Shown piece by piece: positions 14,821 through 24,363 of a DNA stretch of 64,000 nucleotides. Every line of letters begins with the position of its first letter. Position 1 is the stretch's first letter. Source of the stretch: DATBFU01 sp035498405 (lineage in GTDB: Bacteria > Acidobacteriota > Thermoanaerobaculia > UBA5066 > Gp7-AA6); the NCBI GenBank assembly GCA_035498405.1, contig DATKAE010000132.1:53563-117562 (forward strand), given 5' to 3'. The notes beneath the pieces are model-generated. The model did not search any database. It saw only the letters and a list, made by a program, of their open reading frames with translations, and was not told where the DNA came from. Position numbers and translations under genes: made by a program.

Positions 14821-16338
14821 ATGCGAATTCTCCGATTGACGGGGCGCGACCTGACGCTCGAGTCCCTGCGGGCCGTAGCGGACCGAGAAGCGCGGGCCGC
14901 TCTCGCCCCGCCGGCGCGCCGGGCCATCGCCGCCTCGCGGCGCGCGGTCGAGGCGGCGCTCCGGCGTCGCGACCGTGTCTACGGCCTGACGACGGGCTTC
15001 GGAAACTTCGCGAACGTCGAGATCTCTCCCGCCGAGATCGAGGTTCTGCAGCGAAACCTCGTCCGAAGCCACGCCGCGGGGGTGGGCGAGCCCCTGCCGG
15101 ATCGGGCGGTGCGCGCCATGATGGTCCTGCGCGCCAACGCGCTCGCGCGGGGCTTCTCGGGCGTTCGCCCCTCGACCGTCGAGACCCTTCTCGCGATGCT
15201 CGCCGCAGATCTCCTGCCGGTCGTGCCCCGGCAGGGGAGTGTGGGCGCCTCGGGAGACCTGGCGCCGCTCTCGCACCTCGCTCTGGCCCTGATCGGGGAA
15301 GGAGAGGTGCGCCGGCGCGGCCGCCGGCTTCCGGCGGGGCGCGCGCTCGCGGCGGCGCGGATCCGTCCGGTCACCCTGGGCGCCAAGGAGGGACTCGCCC
15401 TGATCAATGGCGTTCAGATGAGTGTGGCCGTCGGAGGCCTCGCCCTCGAGCGGGCAATCTTCCTGTCGAAGGCCGCGGACCTTTGCGGCGCGGCGACGCT
15501 GGACGCCTCGCGGGGGTCGGACGCGGCGTTCGACGCGCGGATCGTGGGCGCGCGTCCCCATCCCGGGGCCATCGCCTCGGCGCGCAACCTGCGACGTTTG
15601 CTCGCGGGAAGCGCCATCCGGGAATCGCACCGCGGGTGCGGCCGCGTGCAGGACAACTATGCGCTGCGTTGCATGCCCCAGGTGCACGGCGCGGCGCGCG
15701 ACGCCTTCGCCCATGCCCGGGAGGTTCTGGAGCGGGAGATGAACAGCGCCACCGACAATCCCCTCGTCTTTCCGGGACGGGGCGACATCGTGTCGGGAGG
15801 CAACTTCCACGGAGCCCCCGTCGGCTTCGTGCTCGACTACGCCGCCCTGGCGGCGGCCGACCTCGCCTCGATCTCCGAGCGGCGGATCGCCAAGCTCGTC
15901 AACCCGGCGACCTCGGAGCTGCCGGCTTTTCTCGTCGAGAAGGGCGGGCTCAATTCGGGCCTGATGCTGGCGCAAGTCACGGCGGCGGCCCTGGTGTCCG
16001 AGTCCAAGACGCTGGCACATCCGGCGTCGGTCGACTCGATCCCCACTTCCGCCGACAAAGAGGATCACGTCTCGATGTCTCCGATCGCGGCGCGCAAGCT
16101 CTCGACGATCGTGGAGAACCTGGAGTGGGTCCTCGCGATCGAACTGATGTCGGCGTTTCAGGCGATGGAGTTCCTACGCCCGCTTCCCTCCTCCCGACCG
16201 ATCGAGCGAGTCCGGCGCGCCTTCCGTCGGGTGGTCGAGCCCTGGACGGAGGACCGTCGGCTCGCCCCGGATCTCCAGGCGTCCCGGCAGTTCCTCTCGA
16301 GCCCGAGTTTCCTCGACGCCGTCGGCTCTCTCGCCTGA
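14821..16338 (+). CDS. hutH: histidine ammonia-lyase
   Basis: This enzyme deaminates histidine to urocanate, the first step of histidine catabolism. It has 505 residues, the normal length. The Ala143-Ser144-Gly145 triad in GSVGASGDLAPL forms the MIO electrophile, and Tyr54 lies in DRVYGLTTGFG. The Ser-His pair in LVRSHAAGVG near residue 84 favours histidine over phenylalanine or tyrosine. The conserved NSATDNPL and SMSPIAARKL segments are present. hutU follows after 34 bp, supporting a hut role; hutI and hutG are not in the window. Confidence 0.95.
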   Translation: MRILRLTGRDLTLESLRAVADREARAALAPPARRAIAASRRAVEAALRRRDRVYGLTTGFGNFANVEISPAEIEVLQRNLVRSHAAGVGEPLPDRAVRAMMVLRANALARGFSGVRPSTVETLLAMLAADLLPVVPRQGSVGASGDLAPLSHLALALIGEGEVRRRGRRLPAGRALAAARIRPVTLGAKEGLALINGVQMSVAVGGLALERAIFLSKAADLCGAATLDASRGSDAAFDARIVGARPHPGAIASARNLRRLLAGSAIRESHRGCGRVQDNYALRCMPQVHGAARDAFAHAREVLEREMNSATDNPLVFPGRGDIVSGGNFHGAPVGFVLDYAALAAADLASISERRIAKLVNPATSELPAFLVEKGGLNSGLMLAQVTAAALVSESKTLAHPASVDSIPTSADKEDHVSMSPIAARKLSTIVENLEWVLAIELMSAFQAMEFLRPLPSSRPIERVRRAFRRVVEPWTEDRRLAPDLQASRQFLSSPSFLDAVGSLA

Positions 16339-16360
16339 AGGAAGCGCGCGAGGACCCGGC

Positions 16361-16372
16361 TATACTCTGCCC
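16361..16372 (+). promoter_or_regulatory. -10 box and leaderless start of hutU
   Basis: TATACT at 16361-16366 lies exactly 6 nt before GTG 16373, and no Shine-Dalgarno sequence is visible. hutU may therefore have its own leaderless transcript in addition to read-through from hutH. Confidence 0.5.
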
Positions 16373-18043
16373 GTGACGACGAGTGTGTCCGCGACGCGCT
16401 CCGTGCGCGCCGCCCGGGGAACGGCGCTGCGCTGTCTCGGCTGGCCCCAGGAAGCCGCCCTCCGGATGCTCGAAAACAACCTGGACCCCGACGTGGCCGA
16501 GAAGCCCGAGGAGCTGATCGTCTACGGAGGAACCGGCAAGGCGGCGCGCAACTGGGAGTGCTTCGACGGAATCGTTGCCGTTCTGAAGCGCCTGCGCGCC
16601 GACGAGACTCTGCTCGTGCAGTCGGGCAAGCCCACGGGAGTCTTCCCGACGCACGCCGACGCGCCCCGCGTGCTGATCGCCAACTCGCTGCTCGTGCCGG
16701 CGTGGGCCACGGGCCGGGAGTTCCGGCGGCTGGAGGCGATGGGCCTGACGATGTTCGGCCAGATGACGGCCGGCTCCTGGATCTACATCGGCACGCAGGG
16801 GATCGTACAGGGGACCTTCGAGACGTTCGCCGCCGCGGCCAAGAAGGAGTTCGGCCTGGACCATCTGGAGGGGCGGCTGGTCGTCACGGCGGGCCTCGGG
16901 GGCATGGGAGGCGCCCAGCCCCTGGCGGCAACGATGAACGGGGCGGCAGCCTTGATCGCAGAGGTGGACTCCGAGCGGATCGACCGCCGTATTCAAACGC
17001 GGTACCTCGACCGGCGGGAGGATGTCCTCGACCGCGCCATCGACCAGGCGCTCGAGGCGCGAGACGCGGGCCGGGCCGTCTCGATCGGTGTTCGGGTCAA
17101 CGCGGTCGACCTGCTCGAGCGGCTGATCGCGCGCGGGATCGCGCCCGACCTGATCACCGACCAAACCTCGGCTCACGACGAATTGAACGGCTACGTGCCG
17201 CGCGGCGCGCCCGACGAGGATCTCGTGCTGCTGCGGCGCCGGGACCCGGAGGCGTATCTGAAGCGCTCCTACGCCACCATGGCCGCGCATGTGCGGGCGC
17301 TGCTCGAGCTGCAACGCCGCGGAGCCGTCGTTTTCGATTACGGAAACAACCTGCGGGGTCAGGCCCTGAAGGCGGGCGTGGACGACGCCTTCAAGATCGG
17401 CGGCTTCGTTCCCCTCTACATCCGCCCGCTCTTTTGCGAGGGCAAGGGGCCGTTCCGCTGGGCGGCGCTCTCGGGGGATCCCGAGGACATCCGCGCGACG
17501 GACCGCGCCCTGCAGGAGTTGTTTCCCGAGAACCGCCAGCTCAAACGGTGGCTGACGCTGGCCGATGAACGCGTGGCGTTCCAAGGCCTGCCGGCGCGAA
17601 TCTGCTGGCTCGGGTACGGTGAGCGGGACCGAGCGGGCCTGCTCTTCAATCAAATGGTGCGAGAGGGCCGGGTGCGGGCCCCGATCGTGATCGGCCGGGA
17701 CCACCTCGACTCGGGCTCGGTCGCCTCTCCGAACCGCGAGACCGAGGGCATGCGAGACGGATCCGATGCGATCGCCGACTGGCCGATCTTGAATGCGCTG
17801 CTCAATACGGCCTGCGGAGCCACGTGGGTGTCCGTCCACCACGGCGGGGGGGTCGGGATCGGCTACTCGATCCACGCCGGGATGGTCGTCGTGGCCGACG
17901 GGACGCCCGAAGCCGATCGTCGGCTTCGCCGCGTGCTCAATGCCGACCCGGGCACCGGGGTGATGAGGCATGCCGATGCGGGATACCCCGAGGCGATCGC
18001 CACCGCGCGGGCGCGCGGGGTGGACTTGCCGCTGATTCGTTGA
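16373..18043 (+). CDS. hutU: urocanate hydratase
   Basis: This enzyme hydrates urocanate to imidazolone propionate with NAD+ as electrophile. It has 556 residues from GTG. Urocanase hallmarks are visible in order: GTGKAARNWECFDGIV, QSGKPTGVFPTH, GSWIYIGTQGIVQGT, VTAGLGGMGGAQPLA (NAD binding), DQTSAHDELNGYVP, FDYGNNLRGQA, GRDHLDSGSVASPNRET and HHGGGVGIGYSIHAG. It acts directly after HutH. The next gene starts 22 bp downstream but is functionally unrelated. Confidence 0.96.
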   Translation: MTTSVSATRSVRAARGTALRCLGWPQEAALRMLENNLDPDVAEKPEELIVYGGTGKAARNWECFDGIVAVLKRLRADETLLVQSGKPTGVFPTHADAPRVLIANSLLVPAWATGREFRRLEAMGLTMFGQMTAGSWIYIGTQGIVQGTFETFAAAAKKEFGLDHLEGRLVVTAGLGGMGGAQPLAATMNGAAALIAEVDSERIDRRIQTRYLDRREDVLDRAIDQALEARDAGRAVSIGVRVNAVDLLERLIARGIAPDLITDQTSAHDELNGYVPRGAPDEDLVLLRRRDPEAYLKRSYATMAAHVRALLELQRRGAVVFDYGNNLRGQALKAGVDDAFKIGGFVPLYIRPLFCEGKGPFRWAALSGDPEDIRATDRALQELFPENRQLKRWLTLADERVAFQGLPARICWLGYGERDRAGLLFNQMVREGRVRAPIVIGRDHLDSGSVASPNRETEGMRDGSDAIADWPILNALLNTACGATWVSVHHGGGVGIGYSIHAGMVVVADGTPEADRRLRRVLNADPGTGVMRHADAGYPEAIATARARGVDLPLIR

Positions 18044-18065
18044 CCGGAAAGACCGGGCCGGTACC

Positions 18066-21000
18066 GTGGGCGGTGACCGCCAACCCTTGACCCGGTGGGT
18101 GAAGGCCGCCCTGATCCTGGGCGGCGCGCTCGTTCTCCTCTGGCTCGACGGCTGGTTTGCGGCGGGAGGGACACCGCACCGGCCGGTCCGGTTGACGCCG
18201 GCTCTCACCGAAGCCTTCGCTCGCGCGGCCTCCGATCTGGCGGCGCGGGCGAGCTCCTTTTCGGAGAATCCGGAAGTCTCCCGCTCCCTCCTCGGAGGCG
18301 GTGTCCTCGTCGACCGCGCCGCCCTATTCGCGGCCGCCCGCGAGGCCGTGGAGGGAGCACCCCCCGGCCTCTGGCTCGCGCTGAGCGACCGCGCCGGCAA
18401 CGTCCACGCCTGGTGGGGCGAGACGCCCTCGCCCGTCCCCCAGCTCTCGGACGCCGATGGATTCTCGGCGCTGTGGTCGGCGACCACGCTGACCCTCGTT
18501 TACCGGCGGTCGGTCGGGACGGGCCCGCGGGAGGGCGTCGTCGCCACGGCGCGGTCCTTCCCCGTTCGCGCGCCGGACTTCGGCAATGCCCTGGGCCTGG
18601 CCGGGGAGGCGGCCGCCTGGAGGCCGGTCGGCCGGTCCGACGCGGCGGCGCTCTTTCGCGACGGCGACGCGTTCGTCGCCGCGGTCCCAGCCGACTGGGT
18701 CGAGCCGGCGCCGTCGCGCCGGGGAATTCCCTTCGCATTGGCCGTGCTCGCTGCCCTCTTCGGATTCGCGCGATCCCGCGGGCCGATGGCTGCCGGTATG
18801 TGGCTCGCATTGCTGTTCCTTCTTCTGACCTCCTTCCTGAGCGCGGAGCCGCGGGCGCTGGCATCTCCGACCGCGTGGCCCCTGGCGATCGGCGTCGCCG
18901 CCGTTGCGCCGGCGCTCTACGGTCTTCGAGGCGGGGACCGGGGCTCGCGGGGCCCGGTCCGAGTCGCGCTCGGATACGGCTTGCTTGTCGCCTCTCTTGT
19001 CTCTGCGACGCGCATCGAGCCGCCGGAGCTGACGGGGATCGGACAGGGAGGACTTCGCGCCCTGCTCGACTTGTCGGGTCTGACCGCGTTGGTGGTCGCG
19101 GCTTTGGCGTTCGGGGCCGCAGGTCGGGGGAAGACTCGTTCCTCGCAGAAGTGGTTGACCGCCGCGGTGATCTTCACCGCCGCCATGATCGTCGCGAGTC
19201 TCGCGGTCATCTCGGCCGCCCCGGTGGAGCCCGCCGCGGTTCTTCTCATGGCAGTCGCGGCCTTCGAGCTGTGGGCGCGAGCTGTCGGGCCGCAGACCGA
19301 GGAGCCCTTCGTCCTGCCGCGGCTGCTGGTCGGGGCCGCCGCTCTGGTCGTGTTGATCGTCTCGCCTTTGCGCGAGCACGCGCGCGCGGCCGAAGCCTTT
19401 CGGATCGCCTCGGCCATCCGTGTTCCGGACCCCGAGCTTCCCTCGACGAGCGCTGTCGCGGCGGCTCAGTACGCCGTGGCCCGTATCTCCCAGATCGACC
19501 TGCAGCGGGATCTGCCGGCACCGGTGTCGGATGTCGACCTTTCGGACCTCGCCTATCGGATCTGGCGGGATGGCGCCGACGGCCCCGAGGGGCGGGCCCT
19601 GATTTCGTACGAGATCTTCGATGGCGCGGGCCGATCGCGTAGTCGTTTCTCCCTGATTCCCGAGGCCGAGACGCCGGAGGAGGCGGCCGCCGCATCCATT
19701 CGCATCGACCGGTTCCGTGTCGCGGTCGTGCGGCGCCTCGTCGGTCTGCGGTCCGGCCACGGTCTGTGGGGTGTGGCGCGCGTCGAGGTCGCCGACTGGC
19801 CGAATTGGGACCCGCTGCCTCCTCGGATCGGCGTGTATCGGCGGCTCGTGCTGGGACCCGGAGCCGAGCGCGGGCCCTGGGTGGCGCCCCGGCGCCCGCT
19901 GCTGGCGAGCTACGCTCCCGACGGGGAGGGCCGCGACGAGGGTCTGCGTCTTTCTCCGGCCCTGCTGGCGCGCCTGCGGGGAGCCGATCGCCCGCAGCGC
20001 GTGCACCTCCTCTATCGCGGCCAGGTGCTCTACGGGGAGGTGCGTCCCGCCCGAGACGGGTACCGATTGATTGCCTTGCCGCTGCCCGACTTCTTCGGTC
20101 GACTCTTGACGGCCGCCCTCCTGATTCCCGGGGTCGTGGTCGTTTATCTGGTGGGCAGCGCTCTTCTTCTCGGCCGCCTGATCTGGCAGGAGCCGCGCGA
20201 CGGTCTGCTTCCCGGCTGGGTCCGGACGTTCCGGGGGCGGCTGGTGGCGCTGTATGTGCTCGGTGTTCTCGTTCCCCTCTTCGCGGTGACTTTTTTCCTG
20301 CGGTCGCAGATCGAGACGCGCTCACAGAGGGAGACCGTTGACCATGCCCGGACCGCGCTCGGAACGGCGCGCCGCGTCCTGGACGACTATCTGCCGTCTG
20401 CCGCGGCAGCGCGCGGCCGGTTGGGGCTCCTCGACGACACGCTGATCGCCTGGCTCGCCAACGCCGTGGGATATGACCTGTCGGTCTACGGGCCCGACGG
20501 CAGCCTCATCGCGACCTCCCGCCGCGACCTCTACGCCTCCGGCCTCCTTCCGGATCGGGCTTCCGCCTCGGTGTACGTTTCGGTGGGGCTCCAGGGAGCG
20601 GCCCAGCTGGAGGGCTCGCGGCGGGTGGCCGGGAGCCGATTCGAGGAGGTCACGGCCGCGCTTCGCGCGGTCCCGGGCGTGCCGGGTCTGACGGCGCCGG
20701 CCCTGCTGTCGCTGCTGCTGCTTCCGCAACAGGAGGTGGCCGCGGCCGAAGCGTCGCAGTTGACGGCGGCCGTCTGGGCCTTCAGCGTCCTGATCTTCCT
20801 CGTCTCCGCCGCGATCGCCGGCCGCCTGGCGGTGCGCGTCGCGCGGCCCGTGGCCGACCTGGTCGAGGGGACTCGCGCCGTTTCGCGCGGCGACTTCTCG
20901 CCGCACATCCCGGAGCCGCCCGACGAGGAGCTGCGCGAACTGGTCCGTGCCTTCCTCTCGATGTCGCAGAGCCTCCGGACACAGACCGAAGCGGTCTCTC

Positions 21001-22028
21001 GGGAAAAGGAGCGGCTGGCGACACTGCTCTCCCATCTGACCGCGGGTGTCGTGGCGTTCGGCGAGGCCGGCCGGGTCCTGCTCGCCAACCCGGCAGCCGT
21101 TTCGCTCGGGGGAGGCGGGGGGGACGCCTCGACGGTCGACGCCCTCTTCCCGGGCGACGCCATGCGAGCGGTGCGCGCCGTCTTGTACCACGCTCCGGGG
21201 CGCCCGGTGACGGCGGAGGTCGAGCCGCGCCCGGGCGAGCGATGGCGGATCGTCTCGGTTCCCCTGCCGCTCGCCGCCGAGGGAGACCGGATGGCCGTCA
21301 TCGAGGATGTCTCGGACGTCGTCCGTTCGAACCGCCTGGCGGCGTGGGCCGAGATGGCGCGGATCATCGCCCACGAGATCAAGAACCCGCTGACGCCGAT
21401 TCGGTTGTCCGTGGAGCACCTGCGCGAGGTCTGGCGGCGCGGATCCTCCGACTTCGATCGAGTGCTCGAGGACTGCGTGTCCAACGTCTTGCGGCAGACC
21501 GAGGAGCTGCGCCGGTCGGCCGCGGAGTTCTCCGACTACGCGCGGCTGCCCCGTCCCGAGAAGGCCCCGGTAGACCTCGGGCGGGCCATGCGGGAAGCGG
21601 CCGCGGCCTTTGCGGGCGCGCCCCGGATCCGCTGGAGGCTGCGCGCCGAGCCGACGGCGATGGCCGATGCCGATCCGCGACTGCTCGCCCGGGTCTTCTC
21701 GAACTTGATCGGCAACGCCGTCGAGGCCCTGGGGCCGGGCGGCGGCGAGATCGCGCTCGGCCTCACCCGCGAAGCCGACCGCGCTCGCGTTACCATCGAA
21801 GACGATGGTCCCGGCGCCTCCCCGGAGATCCTGGCCCGCCTCTTCGATCCCTACTTCTCGGCTCGCAGCGGCGGCACGGGGCTGGGACTGGCCATCGTCA
21901 AGAAGATCGTGGAGGAGCACGGCGGAACGATTTCGGCAGAAAATCGTCCGGAAGGGGGATTTCGCGTGAGCTTCGATCTGCCTCTTTCCGAGGCGGCCCA
22001 GACCGCCGACGCGCGCAGTGCATCATGA
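18066..22028 (+). CDS. large multi-spanning sensor histidine kinase (NtrY-like)
   Basis: This is a 1320-residue membrane sensor kinase from GTG 18066. Layout by residue: TM helix 13-30, first extracytoplasmic region to about 215, a bundle of about 7 helices (219-435), a second extracytoplasmic region (about 438-680), helices at 680-706 and 723-745, a third extracytoplasmic region, and a helix at 898-919. HAMP (about 919-980) and a PAS-like domain (about 985-1080) follow. The kinase core has phospho-acceptor His1103 in AHEIKNPLTPIRLS, N box NLIGNAVEAL (near 1213), G1 DDGPGASPE (near 1245) and GTGLGLAIVKKIVEEHGG. No response regulator is adjacent. Its stop overlaps the ATG of a lipoprotein gene (ATGA). 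The signal sensed is unknown. Confidence 0.87.
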   Translation: MGGDRQPLTRWVKAALILGGALVLLWLDGWFAAGGTPHRPVRLTPALTEAFARAASDLAARASSFSENPEVSRSLLGGGVLVDRAALFAAAREAVEGAPPGLWLALSDRAGNVHAWWGETPSPVPQLSDADGFSALWSATTLTLVYRRSVGTGPREGVVATARSFPVRAPDFGNALGLAGEAAAWRPVGRSDAAALFRDGDAFVAAVPADWVEPAPSRRGIPFALAVLAALFGFARSRGPMAAGMWLALLFLLLTSFLSAEPRALASPTAWPLAIGVAAVAPALYGLRGGDRGSRGPVRVALGYGLLVASLVSATRIEPPELTGIGQGGLRALLDLSGLTALVVAALAFGAAGRGKTRSSQKWLTAAVIFTAAMIVASLAVISAAPVEPAAVLLMAVAAFELWARAVGPQTEEPFVLPRLLVGAAALVVLIVSPLREHARAAEAFRIASAIRVPDPELPSTSAVAAAQYAVARISQIDLQRDLPAPVSDVDLSDLAYRIWRDGADGPEGRALISYEIFDGAGRSRSRFSLIPEAETPEEAAAASIRIDRFRVAVVRRLVGLRSGHGLWGVARVEVADWPNWDPLPPRIGVYRRLVLGPGAERGPWVAPRRPLLASYAPDGEGRDEGLRLSPALLARLRGADRPQRVHLLYRGQVLYGEVRPARDGYRLIALPLPDFFGRLLTAALLIPGVVVVYLVGSALLLGRLIWQEPRDGLLPGWVRTFRGRLVALYVLGVLVPLFAVTFFLRSQIETRSQRETVDHARTALGTARRVLDDYLPSAAAARGRLGLLDDTLIAWLANAVGYDLSVYGPDGSLIATSRRDLYASGLLPDRASASVYVSVGLQGAAQLEGSRRVAGSRFEEVTAALRAVPGVPGLTAPALLSLLLLPQQEVAAAEASQLTAAVWAFSVLIFLVSAAIAGRLAVRVARPVADLVEGTRAVSRGDFSPHIPEPPDEELRELVRAFLSMSQSLRTQTEAVSREKERLATLLSHLTAGVVAFGEAGRVLLANPAAVSLGGGGGDASTVDALFPGDAMRAVRAVLYHAPGRPVTAEVEPRPGERWRIVSVPLPLAAEGDRMAVIEDVSDVVRSNRLAAWAEMARIIAHEIKNPLTPIRLSVEHLREVWRRGSSDFDRVLEDCVSNVLRQTEELRRSAAEFSDYARLPRPEKAPVDLGRAMREAAAAFAGAPRIRWRLRAEPTAMADADPRLLARVFSNLIGNAVEALGPGGGEIALGLTREADRARVTIEDDGPGASPEILARLFDPYFSARSGGTGLGLAIVKKIVEEHGGTISAENRPEGGFRVSFDLPLSEAAQTADARSAS

Positions 22029-23503
22029 GCAGCCGCAGACCTGCCGCGCCAATTCTCGCCCTGGCGCTCTCGATGCTTGCCTGCGGCGGGCAGGGGCGGT
22101 CGGGACCGCGATCCCTCCCGGCCGGAGACGCCGTCTGGTTCTCGGACGGGCTGGCCGCCGCCGAACCGGAGGCCCAGGCGGTCTTGTCGCGCGGAGCCTT
22201 CGCGCACGCCTTCCTGCCGGCGATGTCTCTGCGCAAGCAGGGCGGCGCCTGGAAGGCCTCCGTCGCGCCGCCCCCGACGCGGCCCCTGGCCGGGATCCCC
22301 GTCGTCCTGCGGGTCGATTCGGACCCGGAGTTCGCATCGGCCCTTTCGCCCGGCGCCGAGGAAGCCCTGGCCGGTGCGATCGGGGAGGGGCTCGGAAGGC
22401 TGCTCGCGGCGCGTGGCGCCTTCGGAAAGGTCGAAGGAGTGCACCTGGACCTTCCCTTCTCCGCATCGGCGGCCGAGACTTTCGGCGCGCTCGTCGGGAA
22501 GCTTCGCTCGCGCGTGCCGCCCGATCTCTTCCTGACCGGCTCCCTGCGCTTCGCGCCGGCCGAAGGACAAGCCGAAGACCTGCGAAAGCGGCTTGCTCCA
22601 CTGGATGGCCTCGTCGCGTTCGTCTTCGGAGAGGGAACTTCCGCCGATCCGATCTCGACCGACGCCCTGGGAAAGCCGTGGTGGGCGGGATACCTGGCCG
22701 GCGCCCGCGGGGAGTGGACGGACGCCGCCGGCACTCCGCGGCCCGCTCTCGGCGAAAAGTTCTTGCGGGCCTTGACCGACGAAGCGCGTGTGCCGCTCCG
22801 CCACGATCTGGCGCTCAACCAGGAAGGGGTCGCCGGCTTTCTCTTCCAGCCCGCCGCGCCCGTCGAGATCGAGGGCTCGACGTTCGGTGCGGGAGACCTG
22901 ATCTCCTTTCACCAGCCGCTGGTCACGGAGCTGCTCTATCGGTTCGGCTCCGACCTGGCCGGCCGCAAGCTGATGAAGGGTCGGCTCGTCGTGATGGATG
23001 GATCGTCGGAGTCCGAGAGGATCTTCACCCTGGCGGCCCTCTCGGACGTGCTGCTGGGACGGCCGCTCCTGCCCGAGCTGCGCGTATCGGTGACGCCCGA
23101 TACGACGGGTGTACGGGTCGAAGCCGAAAATCGCTCCATGCACGCGTCGGTCATCTCGCGCACGACCAACTGGGTGGAGGTCGACATTCCCTCCAATCAC
23201 ATCAGCGATGTCCAGCCTGGCGGCTTCGACCGGTACGAGGTCTTCGACGCGGAGGGTCGCCCGGTCACGCCGGGCCGCGCCACACGGGTGCGCTTCTACG
23301 AGACGCTGGTGGGCCCGCAGGAGCGGATCTCCGGCGCGGCGATCCTCCTTCGCGGCCGGCCGCCCGCCGACTGCTGCCGGTTCCGCTCGCACGTGCTCGC
23401 GGCATCCGGCACCGAGCTGGCCGGCGACTGGAGCGCCCCTCCCGTTGCCCCGACCCCGACGCCGGGGAAGACCAAGGCGAAACCCAAAGCGGGGCGGCGC
23501 TGA
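22025..23503 (+). CDS. putative lipoprotein coupled to the sensor kinase
   Basis: This 492-residue exported protein has a hydrophobic start ending in a lipobox-like ALSMLACGG (Cys20). The centre contains a segment reminiscent of sugar-hydrolase-like barrels of the DUF3142 kind (VVLRVDSDPEF, then GVHLDLPFSASAAETFGALVGKLRSRVP), but this likeness is weak. The C-terminal part is beta-rich (TGVRVEAENRSMHASVISRTTNWVEVDIP), and the tail is Pro/Lys-rich. It starts at ATG 22025 inside the kinase stop codon, so the two are translationally coupled. It may be a periplasmic partner of the kinase, which is inference from position only. Confidence 0.6.
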   Translation: MSSRRPAAPILALALSMLACGGQGRSGPRSLPAGDAVWFSDGLAAAEPEAQAVLSRGAFAHAFLPAMSLRKQGGAWKASVAPPPTRPLAGIPVVLRVDSDPEFASALSPGAEEALAGAIGEGLGRLLAARGAFGKVEGVHLDLPFSASAAETFGALVGKLRSRVPPDLFLTGSLRFAPAEGQAEDLRKRLAPLDGLVAFVFGEGTSADPISTDALGKPWWAGYLAGARGEWTDAAGTPRPALGEKFLRALTDEARVPLRHDLALNQEGVAGFLFQPAAPVEIEGSTFGAGDLISFHQPLVTELLYRFGSDLAGRKLMKGRLVVMDGSSESERIFTLAALSDVLLGRPLLPELRVSVTPDTTGVRVEAENRSMHASVISRTTNWVEVDIPSNHISDVQPGGFDRYEVFDAEGRPVTPGRATRVRFYETLVGPQERISGAAILLRGRPPADCCRFRSHVLAASGTELAGDWSAPPVAPTPTPGKTKAKPKAGRR

Positions 23504-23516
23504 CCGCGAGCCGGGG

Positions 23517-24266
23517 TTACGGGCTCGGGAGCGGGGGCGAGGGGGGCTTCCTCCGAAGGAGCGAAAAGAGCTTTGCGACGGGGCCCGAAGCCGCGAACGT
23601 GATGGAGACGGTCAGGAGGGCGATCTTGGGCGCGAGCGCGATGACCACGAACAGGGCGGCGATCAGCGGCAGGATCCAAGCCGGGCGACGCCGCCGGAGG
23701 TCGAGATCCTTGAAGGAGCGGTAGCGAATCGTCGAGATCATCAAGTAGGAAACCAACACCGTCATCACGAGCAGACCCGCCATCCACACCCGTGACACGA
23801 GCCGGTCCGGAGTCGCCAGCACGAGGCTCACGATCGTGGCCGCCCCTGCGGGAATCGGCAGTCCGACGAAGTAGCGCTTGTCGACAACCTTGGTCTGGAT
23901 GTTGAACCGGGCGAGCCGCATCGAGCCGCAAACCACGAACAGGAAGGACCCGATCCAGCCGACGCGGTCGAAGTCGGACAGGCCCCAGGAGTAGGCGAGA
24001 ACGGCTGGCGCCACACCGAAGGAGACCAGGTCTGCCAGCGAGTCGTACTCTTCCCCGAACTCCGAAGTCGAGTTGGTCAGGCGCGCGATGCGGCCGTCCA
24101 GGGCGTCGAGAATGGCGGCCACGATCACCAGCACCGCCGCGCTCTCGAACATTCCCCGGATAGACGCCCAGATCGAGAGATAGCCGCAGAAGAGGTTGCC
24201 GACGGTGAAGAGCGTCGGGAGGACGAAGAGTCCCCGGGACAGTCGCAAACGCGAGGAGGGTTTCAT
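23517..24266 (-). CDS. pssA: CDP-diacylglycerol--serine O-phosphatidyltransferase
   Basis: This membrane enzyme makes phosphatidylserine from CDP-diacylglycerol and serine. The CDP-alcohol phosphatidyltransferase signature is complete: LDALDGRIARLTNSTSEFG followed by EEYDSLAD (Asp-Gly-x2-Ala-Arg-x8-Gly-x3-Asp-x3-Asp). There are about 7-8 hydrophobic helices in 249 residues. ATG 24266 is chosen; a longer open frame upstream lacks similarity and runs through a pyrimidine-rich stretch. psd lies 97 bp upstream on the same strand, so synthesis and decarboxylation of phosphatidylserine are encoded together. Confidence 0.92.
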   Translation of the reverse strand: MKPSSRLRLSRGLFVLPTLFTVGNLFCGYLSIWASIRGMFESAAVLVIVAAILDALDGRIARLTNSTSEFGEEYDSLADLVSFGVAPAVLAYSWGLSDFDRVGWIGSFLFVVCGSMRLARFNIQTKVVDKRYFVGLPIPAGAATIVSLVLATPDRLVSRVWMAGLLVMTVLVSYLMISTIRYRSFKDLDLRRRRPAWILPLIAALFVVIALAPKIALLTVSITFAASGPVAKLFSLLRRKPPSPPLPSP

Positions 24267-24363
24267 GAGAGGGGTGAGGGGCGAGGAGTGACAGGCGAGG
24301 AGGGGAGGCACCGGCCGGAGGCCTCGGCGCGCTCTCTCCCGGTGCGGGCCGGAGGCTCGCGCA

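Noticed and set aside
15977..18487. 836-codon minus-strand open frame opposite hutH and hutU
   Set aside because: Both plus-strand genes are confidently identified; the antisense product has no domain pattern.
22025..23503. Assigning the kinase-coupled lipoprotein to DUF3142
   Set aside because: Only one short stretch is reminiscent of that family; a profile search would be needed.
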